Shown: piece by piece, positions 26,483-35,564 of the stretch | Layout: each line of letters opens with the position of its first letter | Numbering within the stretch: position 1 is the stretch's first letter | NCBI GenBank assembly: GCA_001512505.1 | Contig: LFSC01000055.1 | Span: 38,892-92,678 of the forward strand | DNA from: Clostridiaceae bacterium DTU079 | GTDB taxonomy: Bacteria > Bacillota > Clostridia > Acetivibrionales > Acetivibrionaceae | Reading direction: 5' to 3' | Length of the DNA: 53,787 nt | Position numbers and translations under genes: made by a program | Notes under the pieces: model-generated | The model's database searches: none | The model's input: the letters and a program-made list of their open reading frames with translations, nothing else | Told to the model about the DNA's origin: nothing

Positions 26483-27979
26483 ATGAGGAAAAAGATTGTA
26501 GAAGTGTCAACAGATTATAAAATTATGATAGTGGACGATGAAGAAGGAATAATCAATTCAATGAGAGTTATGCTTACACGCAGCGGTTACTATTGTGTGG
26601 GTGTTTCCAATCCATTGGAAGCCATTGAAATACTGAAAAAAGAGAATTTTGATATGATTATACTTGACTATATAATGACACCGATACACGGTGATGAGGT
26701 TGTGTCCAAAATAAGAGAGTTCAACAAGGATATTTATATCTTGCTGCTTACCGGTCACAAAGACCTTGCACCGCCGCTTGAAACCATCAGAGTCCTCGAT
26801 ATACAGGGTTATTGTGAAAAGGGAGACAGGTTTGACCAGCTTCTTCTTTTAATTGAATCCGGTATAAAATCCATATCCCAAATGCGCACTATAAAGCGTT
26901 TTAAGGATGGTTTAAATAAAATACTTCAGGCAGTGCCTAAAATTTATCAGTTGCAGCCAATAGGCACGATTCTTGAAGAAATTCTTGAAGGATTGATGCC
27001 TTTGGTAAACAGCAAGAATGCGTTTATACTGGTGGATGACTGCAACAGCGATATGAACGAAATAATATACAAGGGCGTAGGCGATTACAACATGAAAGTG
27101 GATTCAATGGTTACCATGCTTTCTCCGGACCTTATGGAGCAAATAGGCCGTGCAAGAGAAACCGGGGAAATAATCCAGATGGATCATGGAATCATTTTGC
27201 CTTTGCTTAACGAAATAAATAAATCCAGCGGGGTTATCTATATTGAGAGCTATAATTTCGACGAAGGGCTTCGCTTACTTGAAATATATTCAACCCAAGC
27301 AGCATTGTCAATAAACAATGCTTTTCTGCATTCTCTAATTAACATGAAAAAAGAGGAGCTGGACAGGACATATCAAGAACTTCGAAACAGGTATATCGAT
27401 ACCATCGAAGCTTTACGCCTGACCGTTGATGCAAAGGATATATACACCCGAGGACATTCCGACCGAGTTGCATACTATGCTAGAAAATTGGGAGAAGCCT
27501 TTGGTTTATCTGAAAATGAACTGGAACTTCTTAATGTAGGAGGAATATTCCACGATATCGGAAAAATCGGAACCGCCGACGATATACTTTTTAAAACCGA
27601 CAAGCTTGATTACGATGAATATGAAGAAATTAAGAAGCATCCATTAAAAGGGGCTTATATACTGTCTGCCATTTCAATGTTTAAAGACGTTGTTCCGTTG
27701 GTAAAATACCACCACGAAAGATATGACGGAAAGGGTTACCCGGAAGGTCTTAAAGGCGATGAAATTCCGTTTCTGGCAAGAATATTGTCGGTGGCAGATG
27801 CCTTTGACGCCATGATGTCAGACAGAAAATACAGGTCAAAGCTGAATCTTGAAGAAACAATAGAGCAGTTTCGTATTAACTCGGGTACACAGTTTGATCC
27901 TAAAGTTGTCGATATGCTTTTGAAAATTTTGGATAATTACGAATTGATGCAGATGGAACTTAAGGAAACCTTTTCATAG
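26483..27979 (+). CDS. Response regulator with HD-GYP output domain (probable c-di-GMP phosphodiesterase)
   Basis: 498 residues from ATG 26483, 7 bases after GAGGAGGA; an upstream in-frame start at 26420 has no site. The N-terminal receiver domain (KIMIVDDEEGIINSMRVML; phospho-acceptor Asp in MIILDYIMTP) is followed by a GAF-like middle region (about 150-310) and a short coiled segment. The C-terminal HD-GYP domain has GHSDRV, GGIFHDIGKIG, HHERYDGKGYPEGLKGDEIP and LSVADAFDAMMSDR. HD-GYP proteins degrade c-di-GMP. Metal ligands and the GYP triad are intact, so activity is expected. There is no partner kinase gene adjacent. Confidence 0.94.
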   Translation: MRKKIVEVSTDYKIMIVDDEEGIINSMRVMLTRSGYYCVGVSNPLEAIEILKKENFDMIILDYIMTPIHGDEVVSKIREFNKDIYILLLTGHKDLAPPLETIRVLDIQGYCEKGDRFDQLLLLIESGIKSISQMRTIKRFKDGLNKILQAVPKIYQLQPIGTILEEILEGLMPLVNSKNAFILVDDCNSDMNEIIYKGVGDYNMKVDSMVTMLSPDLMEQIGRARETGEIIQMDHGIILPLLNEINKSSGVIYIESYNFDEGLRLLEIYSTQAALSINNAFLHSLINMKKEELDRTYQELRNRYIDTIEALRLTVDAKDIYTRGHSDRVAYYARKLGEAFGLSENELELLNVGGIFHDIGKIGTADDILFKTDKLDYDEYEEIKKHPLKGAYILSAISMFKDVVPLVKYHHERYDGKGYPEGLKGDEIPFLARILSVADAFDAMMSDRKYRSKLNLEETIEQFRINSGTQFDPKVVDMLLKILDNYELMQMELKETFS

Positions 27980-28052
27980 ATGTTTATCTTGGTGTATTTT
28001 AGATATATAATATTATTGTTTAGTTATTTAATTGAACGGGAGGAAAAAGCAT

Positions 28053-29489
28053 ATGTCAGAAAACAAAACCACCGGACAGCAATTGTCGGAAGAGCTTTAT
28101 TACAATACTTCTAACGTGTGGAATAAAATAAGTGATGAAGAATCGAATCAAATATCTTCTTTTTCCGAAGACTACAAGAAATTTCTGGATAGTTCCAAAA
28201 CAGAAAGAGAATTTGTAAAAGAAGCGGAAAAACTGGCTAAAGCCAGGGGTTTTGTGTCAATTGAAAACATTATTAATTCCAATACCGCCCTCAAACAGGG
28301 AATGAAGGTTTACAGGGTACTTAAAAACAAAGCAATTGCCCTTGCTGTAATCGGTTCAAAACCGTTGGAGCAGGGCATTAATCTTGTGGGTGCTCATATT
28401 GATTCACCAAGGCTGGACTTAAAACCCAATCCTGTCTATGAATCAAGAGATATGGTATTTTTGAAAACCCATTACTATGGCGGAATCAAAAAATATCAAT
28501 GGGTAACAATACCTCTTTCCATGCACGGAATTATAATTAAAAAGGACGGCAGCAGCGTAGAAGTGGTAATTGGAGAAGATGAAAACGATACCGTATTTAC
28601 AATCACCGATCTTTTACCTCACCTTGCAGCGGGACAAATGCAAAAGAAAATGAGTGAAGGTATTACAGGCGAAGGCCTTAACATCCTTTCAGGTTCAATT
28701 CCCTATAATGATGAGAAGGTAAAGGAAAAGGTCAAATTAAATATATTAAAAATCCTTAATGAAAAATACGGCATAGTTGAAGAAGATTTCCTATCTGCTG
28801 AAATCGAGATGGTTCCGGCTTTTAAAGCCAAGGATGTAGGATTTGACAAAAGCATGGTGGGTGCTTACGGTCAGGATGACAGAGTGTGCGCATATACTTC
28901 ATTAAGGTCAATATTGGATCTTGAAAACATTGAAAGAACCGCAGTTTGTATTTTGACCGACAAAGAAGAAATCGGAAGCATGGGAAACACCGGAGCCCAA
29001 TCCAGCTTTTTGGAGAATTTTATTGCAGACATCTGTGCTTTAAGTTTGAGTAAATACACCGACATAGTATTAAGAAGATGCATAATAAACTCAAAAATGC
29101 TTTCAGCAGACGTGGGTGCGGCTATTGATCCAAACTATGAGAATGTGTACGACAAGCTTAACTCGCCCTTTATCGGAAAAGGAATTGTACTTGTAAAATA
29201 TACCGGTGCAAGGGGAAAATCCGGATCCAGCGATGCCAATGCAGAGTTTATGGGGGCCGTAAGGAAACTCTTTAATGACAACAGTATCGTATGGCAAACC
29301 GGCGAGTTGGGTAAGGTAGACGAAGGTGGAGGCGGTACCGTTGCTCAGTTTATGGCCAACATGGGAATGGAAGTAATAGATTGCGGCGTAGCAGTCCTGT
29401 CAATGCATTCACCCTTTGAGGTGACAAGCAAGGCAGATATATATATGGCATACAAGGCTTACAAAACATTTTTGGAAAAAATGAAATAA
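28053..29489 (+). CDS. M18 family aminopeptidase
   Basis: 478 residues from ATG 28053, preceded by CGGGAGGAAAAAGCAT; an upstream in-frame start at 28032 is less likely. Zinc-ligand regions of M18 (aspartyl aminopeptidase-like) enzymes are seen: NLVGAHIDSPRLDLKP, GQDDRVCAYTSLRSIL, TDKEEIGSMGNTGAQSSFLE and the C-terminal MHSPFEVTSKADIYMAYKAY. It removes N-terminal residues from peptides in the cytoplasm. It lies 73 bases downstream of the HD-GYP gene on the same strand and is followed by a terminator. Confidence 0.95.
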   Translation: MSENKTTGQQLSEELYYNTSNVWNKISDEESNQISSFSEDYKKFLDSSKTEREFVKEAEKLAKARGFVSIENIINSNTALKQGMKVYRVLKNKAIALAVIGSKPLEQGINLVGAHIDSPRLDLKPNPVYESRDMVFLKTHYYGGIKKYQWVTIPLSMHGIIIKKDGSSVEVVIGEDENDTVFTITDLLPHLAAGQMQKKMSEGITGEGLNILSGSIPYNDEKVKEKVKLNILKILNEKYGIVEEDFLSAEIEMVPAFKAKDVGFDKSMVGAYGQDDRVCAYTSLRSILDLENIERTAVCILTDKEEIGSMGNTGAQSSFLENFIADICALSLSKYTDIVLRRCIINSKMLSADVGAAIDPNYENVYDKLNSPFIGKGIVLVKYTGARGKSGSSDANAEFMGAVRKLFNDNSIVWQTGELGKVDEGGGGTVAQFMANMGMEVIDCGVAVLSMHSPFEVTSKADIYMAYKAYKTFLEKMK

Positions 29490-29509
29490 AATAAACTATT
29501 TGAATTCTC

Positions 29510-29551
29510 AAGTGAAAAAGAAGGGGACAAACCCTTCCTTTTCACTTTTTA
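29510..29551. terminator. Intrinsic terminator after the M18 gene, overlapping the end of the convergent LCP gene
   Basis: AAGTGAAAAAGAAGGG and CCCTTCCTTTTCACTT form a long stem around GACAAA, followed by TTT. It should act in both directions. Confidence 0.88.
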
Positions 29552-30481
29552 TTTAAGGCTGTTATCATATTTGAAATTTTCTTTTATTATCTTGTTGGTC
29601 TCATATTCGTCCATGATATAGTACCATGCACCGTCCAATACGGATTCTCCCGGAACCTTAAAGGTTTGAATACTGTCAGCCTGTATCTTTGTAACACTGT
29701 TGGACATCTTTAAAACTTCGCTCATGCTGATATTGGTTTCAATATTGCTAAACACGGTGTTAATTATGTCGTCCAATCTGGTAATATAAAATATGTTCAT
29801 CTTTTGTCTTATAAGTTCTCTTATAAAGTTTTGCTGAGCTTCAATTCTTTTCAGGTCGCTTCCGTCATAATATTGATTAACCTTGCCGTTGTTATACTGT
29901 CTGAACCTCATAAACTGCTCGGCTTTCGCTCCGTCAAAGTGTTGCGGTCCCTTTTTTATGTGAATATGAAGGCCTTGTAAAGGATCATCCCAGTCCATAT
30001 CCACAGGAACATTGTAGTCTACTCCTCCAAGGGTATCTATAATTTTTCTGAAGGAAGAGGTATCGATAAAAGCGTAGTATTCAACATCCACTCCCAGAAG
30101 ATTGCTTACCGTTTTAACGGCTAATTCTCCACCACCCCTGGGATATGCGGAATTTATTTTTGCCCTCTTGCCGTCTATAGTAACACTGGTATCCCTGGGT
30201 ATTGAAAGAATACTAAGCTTTGAGGAAGAGGGATTAAAGTTAACCAACATCATTGTGTCGGTGTTGTTGTTTACCTTGTCACCGCCCAAAACAAGAACAT
30301 TAATGGGCTTGTTATTTTCCTTGAAAGGAACCAGTATTTCGTGGATCAGTGCACCCGACTTATTTTCGGGCTTTTCTTCAACAATATTTAAATTAATGTA
30401 TAAAAGAGTAAGCGACCCCATAAAAAACATAAAAACCGATAATATTGAACAAATAATCAAATAAAATTTCCTAAAATTCAT
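29549..30481 (-). CDS. LytR-CpsA-Psr (LCP) family protein
   Basis: 310 residues with a single N-terminal membrane helix (LIICSILSVFMFFMGSLTLL) and an extracellular LCP domain. The conserved segments are MLVNFNPSSSKLSILSIPRD, INSAYPRGGGELAVKTVSNL, IDTLGGVDYNVP and FMRFRQYNNG, with the polyprenyl-phosphate-binding arginines. LCP proteins transfer wall polymers (teichoic acid or polysaccharide) from lipid carriers to peptidoglycan. CTGGAGAAGATGTT precedes the ATG. It is 120 bases downstream of the recombinase gene on the same strand. Confidence 0.94.
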   Translation of the reverse strand: MNFRKFYLIICSILSVFMFFMGSLTLLYINLNIVEEKPENKSGALIHEILVPFKENNKPINVLVLGGDKVNNNTDTMMLVNFNPSSSKLSILSIPRDTSVTIDGKRAKINSAYPRGGGELAVKTVSNLLGVDVEYYAFIDTSSFRKIIDTLGGVDYNVPVDMDWDDPLQGLHIHIKKGPQHFDGAKAEQFMRFRQYNNGKVNQYYDGSDLKRIEAQQNFIRELIRQKMNIFYITRLDDIINTVFSNIETNISMSEVLKMSNSVTKIQADSIQTFKVPGESVLDGAWYYIMDEYETNKIIKENFKYDNSLK

Positions 30482-30601
30482 AACATCTTCTCCAGTTCTA
30501 AAATTTTCTGTAGCTCTTATTGCAAATTACTGCTGAAAGCTGTAATTCCGATAATGGCTTACAACTCACAAAATACGATTACAACAATAAAATACAATGG
30601 A

Positions 30602-31609
30602 TTAACTGCCATTATCACCATTGTCATCATTGTCGTTGTGCTCATCAACATAATTTGATAACGGATTGCGTTCTACAGCCGATTTTAACTGCTGGCTGTC
30701 TACATGGGTATATATCTCAGTAGTTGATATGCTCTCGTGACCCAATATTTCCTGCAGTGCCCTGATATCAACCTTTCCATGCTTATACATCAATGTAGCC
30801 GCCGTATGCCTCAATTTATGAGTGGAATATCTTTGAGGATCAAGTCCGGCCGCCTTTATATACTTTTTTACAATATGCTGGACTGTTTTATTGCTTATCC
30901 TCTGCTTTCTTTCACTCAAAAAAAGTGCGTTCTTATCCTTAACCCCTTCCACAGGCCGTACCTTCAAATATGCCTCAATTGCCTTCTTGCATGCCGTGTT
31001 AAGGTAGATTGTTCTTTCCTTGTCGCCCTTTCCCACAACAGTCAGGATATCGTTTTTTATATTGCTCAGATTGATTCCTACAAGCTCGGAAAGTCTAAGC
31101 CCGCAATTCAAAAACAGTGTTATAATCGCAAAATCCCTTTCTCTGTGCTCTCCATCGATTGCCCCTAAAAGTTTTTTGCTTTCATCTATGTTAAGATATC
31201 TCGGAAGCCTTTTCATTATTTTAGGCGATTCCAGTTCGGCAGCAGGATTTTGCTCCAAAAGCTTTGCTTTGTTTGTTATATAATTAAAAAACGATTTCAA
31301 GCTTGCAACCTTTCTTGCTCTTGAGCTTGAATTATTATCCCTGTCCCGGCTCAAAAAAGACATAAAAGAATAAAGGTCACTTAGTGTAATTTCTTTTAGC
31401 ATATTCTCGTCTATGTCTTTAATACCAATAGCTTCAAAGTCTTTGTCTCTGGCCTCCAATCCTTTATGTACTTTCATATACCGAAAAAACAGTCTTAAAT
31501 CATAGTAGTATTCATGAATGGTGTTTTTTGATTTTCCTTTAATTGTTTCCATATAGCTTAAAAAATCTTTAAGTATCAAAGGCGCCTCATCGAAATATGC
31601 TTCAGCCAT
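30602..31609 (-). CDS. Tyrosine recombinase, XerC/XerD-like
   Basis: 335 residues with an N-terminal SAM-like core-binding domain (LKDFLSYMETIKGKSKNTIH) and a C-terminal catalytic domain. The catalytic residues are R in LNCGLRLSELVGI, HxxR in HKLRHTAATLM, H in LGHESISTTE and the nucleophile Y in IYTHV. The length is slightly above the 295-300 of XerC/D because of an Asp/Asn-rich tail (DEHNDNDDNGDNGS) and a 10-residue insert near NNSSSRARK. A role in chromosome dimer resolution is plausible. No att sites or phage genes are next to it. GAGGAGATGTCAAA precedes the ATG. Confidence 0.92.
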   Translation of the reverse strand: MAEAYFDEAPLILKDFLSYMETIKGKSKNTIHEYYYDLRLFFRYMKVHKGLEARDKDFEAIGIKDIDENMLKEITLSDLYSFMSFLSRDRDNNSSSRARKVASLKSFFNYITNKAKLLEQNPAAELESPKIMKRLPRYLNIDESKKLLGAIDGEHRERDFAIITLFLNCGLRLSELVGINLSNIKNDILTVVGKGDKERTIYLNTACKKAIEAYLKVRPVEGVKDKNALFLSERKQRISNKTVQHIVKKYIKAAGLDPQRYSTHKLRHTAATLMYKHGKVDIRALQEILGHESISTTEIYTHVDSQQLKSAVERNPLSNYVDEHNDNDDNGDNGS

Positions 31610-31706
31610 TTTGACATCTCCTCACATCAATAAAACTATAGACGAAAACCTTCACCTTTTTGTTCGACTTTTTAATCAAAATTCTTTCTATAAAAAATTA
31701 TACATT

Positions 31707-31740
31707 AATTAATATTATACTACAATTAATATTATACTAC
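31707..31740. repeat. 17-bp perfect tandem duplication
   Basis: AATTAATATTATACTAC occurs at 31707-31723 and again at 31724-31740. It lies in the AT-rich 361-base region between the divergent recombinase and dockerin-CAP genes. The unit holds -10-like TATTAT/TATACT steps on either strand, so it may be part of promoters, but no clear -35 is paired with it. Confidence 0.7.
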
Positions 31741-31970
31741 ATGTCTTATTTTTTTTAATAATAATTTATTAAAAAGGGTTGAAATAATAAAGCGAATGAA
31801 AAAATCAAAGATTATTCTGAAAATTTTACTTAATTTTAATAAATTTTTATGAGTTCTACCGACATAATTTCTCATTGAATCACGAATTCTATTATAGAGG
31901 GCATATCTACACTTCTGAGTTTTAGCCAAACTTAACCGGAAAAATAAAGGAGAAATGGGGGGTAATATTT

Positions 31971-33107
31971 ATGCGTAAAAAGGTTATTGTAACTCTATTA
32001 ACCGCGACCATTCTTGCTTTAATGTTTTTACCGGTAAGTGCATCAATCCTTTATGGCGACGTAAATCAGGACGGCAGCATTGACTCATTAGACCTAACTC
32101 TTCTAAAACGACATATCCTAAAAAAATCTACTATCAACTATATTGTATTTGCGGATTTAGATGGTGATGGAGAAGTAACTTCCATTGATTTTACCTTGCT
32201 AAAGAGATACCTGCTTCGTAAAATAACCGAATTTCCTGTCAATAGTCTTAATGCGGATGCCGTAAGATTAGATGAATTAATGGGGGCATCCGTTAATACA
32301 ATAACAAATAGATTCGGCCAACCGAACCGCGTTGATTTAAGCAGATACGGATTTGATTGGTACATATACAATAGTGATTACAAGAAATATATTCAGATCG
32401 GTATAAAAGACGGTAAAGTCGTAGGTATATATTCAAATTCCCAATATTATAAATTCAATGAGAATATTGGAATCGGCACAAGAAAAACCTTTGTGGAAGA
32501 AGAGCTGGGTAGCCCTTTGGCGCGCATAGTAAAGGGAAGTACCAGTTATAAAATGAACGATAAAGATGAATGGAAGGTATACAATATAAATAATAAATAT
32601 TATACAACATTCTTTTACGACCTAAAAAATGAAATCGATGTTATGGCTTTTATGATGATTGACTATGATACCGAGCAATCCTTGAAATCATATTACGGTA
32701 CCCCCAGTGAAAGATTGCGTACAAGCTATGAAATGGAAATATTTGATATCGCCAATGCATTCAGATCAAGATATGGAAGGCCGCCGCTCAAATGGTCTAA
32801 TGAAATGGCAGCCTTATCAAGAGCCTTTAGCATGGACATGGTTCAAAAGGGTTATTTTGATTTTACCGACTCCAACGGTAATATCTTTACCGACAGAATG
32901 AAAAGTTCGGGAATAAAATACAGTAACGCAGCAGAACTTATTGCAAAAGGTCAAATGGACAGTATGTTTGTCGTGGCATCCTGGATGAGCTCCAACAAAA
33001 GTTCAACAATAATAGGAATTTATGAATGTGTCGGCATAGGTGTTTCCATGGAAAGTGACGGATGTCCTGTTTATGTTTATGATACTTTCGTACCAAGCAA
33101 ATATTAA
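31971..33107 (+). CDS. Secreted dockerin type I protein with CAP-associated N domain and degenerate CAP (SCP/PR-1) domain
   Basis: 378 residues. Signal peptide MRKKVIVTLLTATILALMFL ending about VSA-S, then a type I dockerin at about residues 28-88 (YGDVNQDGSIDSLDLTLLKR and ADLDGDGEVTSIDFTLLKR, two calcium loops). A CAP-associated domain follows (about 95-215; LMGASVNTITNRFGQPNRVD), and a C-terminal CAP domain (about 255-378; ANAFRSRYGRPPLKWSNEMA). The usual CAP histidines are absent (see findings). The dockerin should dock it onto a cellulosomal type I cohesin outside the cell. The dockerin sits next to the signal peptide instead of the more common C-terminal position. GGGGGGTAATATTT precedes the ATG. 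Confidence 0.9.
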   Translation: MRKKVIVTLLTATILALMFLPVSASILYGDVNQDGSIDSLDLTLLKRHILKKSTINYIVFADLDGDGEVTSIDFTLLKRYLLRKITEFPVNSLNADAVRLDELMGASVNTITNRFGQPNRVDLSRYGFDWYIYNSDYKKYIQIGIKDGKVVGIYSNSQYYKFNENIGIGTRKTFVEEELGSPLARIVKGSTSYKMNDKDEWKVYNINNKYYTTFFYDLKNEIDVMAFMMIDYDTEQSLKSYYGTPSERLRTSYEMEIFDIANAFRSRYGRPPLKWSNEMAALSRAFSMDMVQKGYFDFTDSNGNIFTDRMKSSGIKYSNAAELIAKGQMDSMFVVASWMSSNKSSTIIGIYECVGIGVSMESDGCPVYVYDTFVPSKY

Positions 33108-33182
33108 AATAAATGTAAAGATTATAACAGATAAGTAAAAGTATAAATTAGTTTGGTAAGCAACGGGTTTTGATAATTCAAA

Positions 33183-33223
33183 CAGTGACATAAGTCAATT
33201 TACGGTGACTTATGTCACTGTTT
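33183..33223. terminator. Perfect hairpin between two dockerin genes
   Basis: CAGTGACATAAGTCA (33183-33197) and TGACTTATGTCACTG (33206-33220) form a 15-bp perfect stem with an 8-base loop followed by TTTAATATAA. It is probably the terminator of the dockerin-CAP gene. Confidence 0.75.
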
Positions 33224-33254
33224 AATATAATGCAAACAAAAGGGGAGATTTTTG

Positions 33255-34802
33255 ATGAAAAAACTGTTGCTGGCGCTAATTGTTATTACCTTGGTTTTTA
33301 GTATGATTTCTGCCGGTGCAGCCACTAGATACGGTGACTTGGATGGGGACGGTTCTATTGACTCACTTGATGTAACGATACTTAAAAGAGGAATTCTTAA
33401 AAAGCTAACCATTGAAGATCCTGTAGCGGCTGACTTGGATGGAGACGGAGAAATTACTTCATTGGATTTGACACTGTTAAAAAGATACGTGCTGAAAAAA
33501 ATATCCGGTTTTCCCGTTGAAAGCTCCAACCCGACAGTAACACCCACTTCTACACCTATTATTACACCTTCTCCCACACAAATCGATGAAGAAGCCTGGA
33601 AAAACAATACCGGTACAATTAATTTAGGCGATACGATAACCTTTACCGGCGAAGGAATATCGGTAAGCGGTTCGGTCGTTTCCATCACAAAAGGCGGTGA
33701 CCATGAAGTTACCGGTACATTGAACAACGGTATGATTTATATTAAAACCAAAGAAAGAGTAAAACTAAGACTCAGCGGTGTCAATATAAAGAATAACAAC
33801 GGTCCTGCGATTTACTTTGACGATGCGGACAAAGCGTTCATCACAATAACGGAAGATACCGTAAACTATCTTGAAGACGGAACCTCATACAGCGATAAAG
33901 ATGCAAAAGCCGCATTGTTTAGCAATGATACATTGGAAATTAAGGGTAAAGGTACTTTGAACATTAAAGGAAACTATAAGCACGGTATTGCCAGTGATGA
34001 TAAAATAATCATCGAAAACGGTAATATTAATATAACAGCTGCTTCCGACGGATTACACGCAAATGACAGTATAAGGATCGATAAAGGAAAAATCGATATC
34101 ACTGCTAATTCAGACGGTATTGACTGTGAGGGTGATATTGAGATTAATGGCGGAACCCTTAAAATAAAGGCTGATGGTGACGGAATCAAGTCTGAATTGG
34201 ATTTGGTTATAAACGACGGTAAAATTAACATAAGCAAGAGTACTGAAGGTATAGAAAGTAAGGCAGCAATGATTGTCAATGGAGGTGAAATAAACTTAAC
34301 AGCCAGTGAAGACGGTATAAACGTTGCCAACAGCTTCACCATTAACGGTGGAACCATATACACAACCGGTGGAACCGACGGACTTGATTCAAACGGTCCG
34401 ATAAACATTGCCGGCGGTTACATAGTTGCAGTTGGAGGCGATATCCCCGAAGGCGGTATTGACTGCGACAGAAATGCACTGAGCATCACGGGAGGAACTC
34501 TTATTGCAATTGGAGGTTCCAACAGCTCTCCTACAGCCAATTTATGTACCCAGTGTGTGGTTTTACTTGGACGTGCTACAGCTAATTCCGTCATAAGAAT
34601 TGAAAAAGACGGAAAAGAAATCCTGAACTTTACAGTTCCGAGAGCTTATCAAAATATGGTGTTCAGTTCTCCTGACCTTGAACTGAATTCCAACTATGTT
34701 GTATACATTAACGGAAATCAGATACTAACCTTTACAACAAACTCAATTGTAACCAATGCAGGTACCGGTGGAGGACCGGGCGGCGGTTGGTTTCCACGCT
34801 GA
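33255..34802 (+). CDS. Secreted dockerin type I protein with DUF4353-type carbohydrate-binding beta-helix domain
   Basis: 515 residues from ATG 33255, behind AGGGGAGATTTTTG. Signal peptide MKKLLLALIVITLVFSMISA, then a type I dockerin (about 25-90; YGDLDGDGSIDSLDVTILKR and ADLDGDGEITSLDLTLLKR), a Thr/Pro linker (TVTPTSTPIITPSPTQ), and a long domain with repeated strands such as GNINITAASDGLHANDSIRI, GKIDITANSDGIDCEGDIEI and GGTLKIKADGDGIKSELDLV. This period of about 22 residues is typical of right-handed beta-helices in DUF4353 proteins. It could bind polysaccharide in the cellulosome. No catalytic triad is evident. A Gly-rich C-terminus (GGGPGGGWFPR) ends it. Confidence 0.9.
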   Translation: MKKLLLALIVITLVFSMISAGAATRYGDLDGDGSIDSLDVTILKRGILKKLTIEDPVAADLDGDGEITSLDLTLLKRYVLKKISGFPVESSNPTVTPTSTPIITPSPTQIDEEAWKNNTGTINLGDTITFTGEGISVSGSVVSITKGGDHEVTGTLNNGMIYIKTKERVKLRLSGVNIKNNNGPAIYFDDADKAFITITEDTVNYLEDGTSYSDKDAKAALFSNDTLEIKGKGTLNIKGNYKHGIASDDKIIIENGNINITAASDGLHANDSIRIDKGKIDITANSDGIDCEGDIEINGGTLKIKADGDGIKSELDLVINDGKINISKSTEGIESKAAMIVNGGEINLTASEDGINVANSFTINGGTIYTTGGTDGLDSNGPINIAGGYIVAVGGDIPEGGIDCDRNALSITGGTLIAIGGSNSSPTANLCTQCVVLLGRATANSVIRIEKDGKEILNFTVPRAYQNMVFSSPDLELNSNYVVYINGNQILTFTTNSIVTNAGTGGGPGGGWFPR

Positions 34803-34877
34803 TAAAAAAATATAATTTTTACTTGGAGCTCTGTTAGTTTATGTGTATAATACTATATATAATGTATTAATAAAGCG

Positions 34878-34912
34878 GACAACGCAGTATGATTTTTCAT
34901 ATTGCGTTGTCT
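34878..34912. terminator. Hairpin between the dockerin gene and aroK
   Basis: GACAACGCAGTATGA and TCATATTGCGTTGTC pair over 15 bases with one G-T pair around TTTT. It lacks a downstream T-tract on the plus strand, so it may be a weak terminator or a leader hairpin of aroK. Confidence 0.5.
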
Positions 34913-34954
34913 ACGCTTATAATTGCAACTTCAAGATAATTAAGGGAGATTATG

Positions 34955-35467
34955 ATGAAAACAAACAGCATTGTTTTAATCGGTATGCCCGGCTCCGGTA
35001 AGACCACAGTCGGACAGCCGCTTTCAGAAGCTCTGGGAATGAGTTTTGTTGATACCGATAAGATTATTTTTGAAAAGGTAAATAAACCGCTCAAGGATAT
35101 TGTAGCCCAGGATGGACTTGAAAAATTTCTTGAAATTCAAGAACAAATACTGTTGGGTCTGGATTTAAACAATAGGGTTATTTCCACCGGCGGCAGCGTT
35201 GTGTACAATAAGGCCGCTATGGAATTTCTAAAGAAGAACGGTATTGTTTTTTATTTAAAGGAGGACTTGGAGATACTTGAAAAAAGGCTTGCCTCCGGAA
35301 GAAGGCTGGCGAGAAACAGCGAACAGAGCTTTGCTGACATATATGCCGAGAGAGCACCTCTTTACGAAAAATATGCCGATGTAACAATAGACTGCTCAAA
35401 TAAAAGTGTTCAGTCAATAGTAACGGAAATAACAAGTATTTATAATGAGTTTAAAGCTAAAAGTTAA
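34955..35467 (+). CDS. aroK: Shikimate kinase
   Basis: About 170 residues. Two adjacent ATGs (34952 and 34955) are possible; the second is better spaced from AAGGGAGA. The P-loop is GMPGSGKTTVG, the shikimate-binding aspartate is in FVDTDKII, ISTGGSVVYNKAAM is the Walker B/GGG region, and the lid has RLASGRRLARN. It phosphorylates shikimate in the chorismate pathway, two steps before AroC, which is encoded 97 bases downstream. Confidence 0.95.
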   Translation: MKTNSIVLIGMPGSGKTTVGQPLSEALGMSFVDTDKIIFEKVNKPLKDIVAQDGLEKFLEIQEQILLGLDLNNRVISTGGSVVYNKAAMEFLKKNGIVFYLKEDLEILEKRLASGRRLARNSEQSFADIYAERAPLYEKYADVTIDCSNKSVQSIVTEITSIYNEFKAKS

Positions 35468-35564
35468 TCTCATTCCTATACTTGTTCTTGTAGCTTTAAG
35501 TATTTGATTTTGCAAAACATTTAGTTATTTTTAATTATTACGGAAACAAAGGAGAGAAGGTAGG

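Noticed and set aside
30602..31609. Integrase of a prophage or genomic island
   Set aside because: No phage, conjugation or cargo genes and no tRNA or att repeats are adjacent; the sequence fits a housekeeping Xer-like recombinase equally well.
31850..31895. SigI-type promoter upstream of the dockerin-CAP gene
   Set aside because: ACCGACA and CGAATTC elements can be picked out, but I am not sure enough of the species-specific SigI consensus or spacing to support it.
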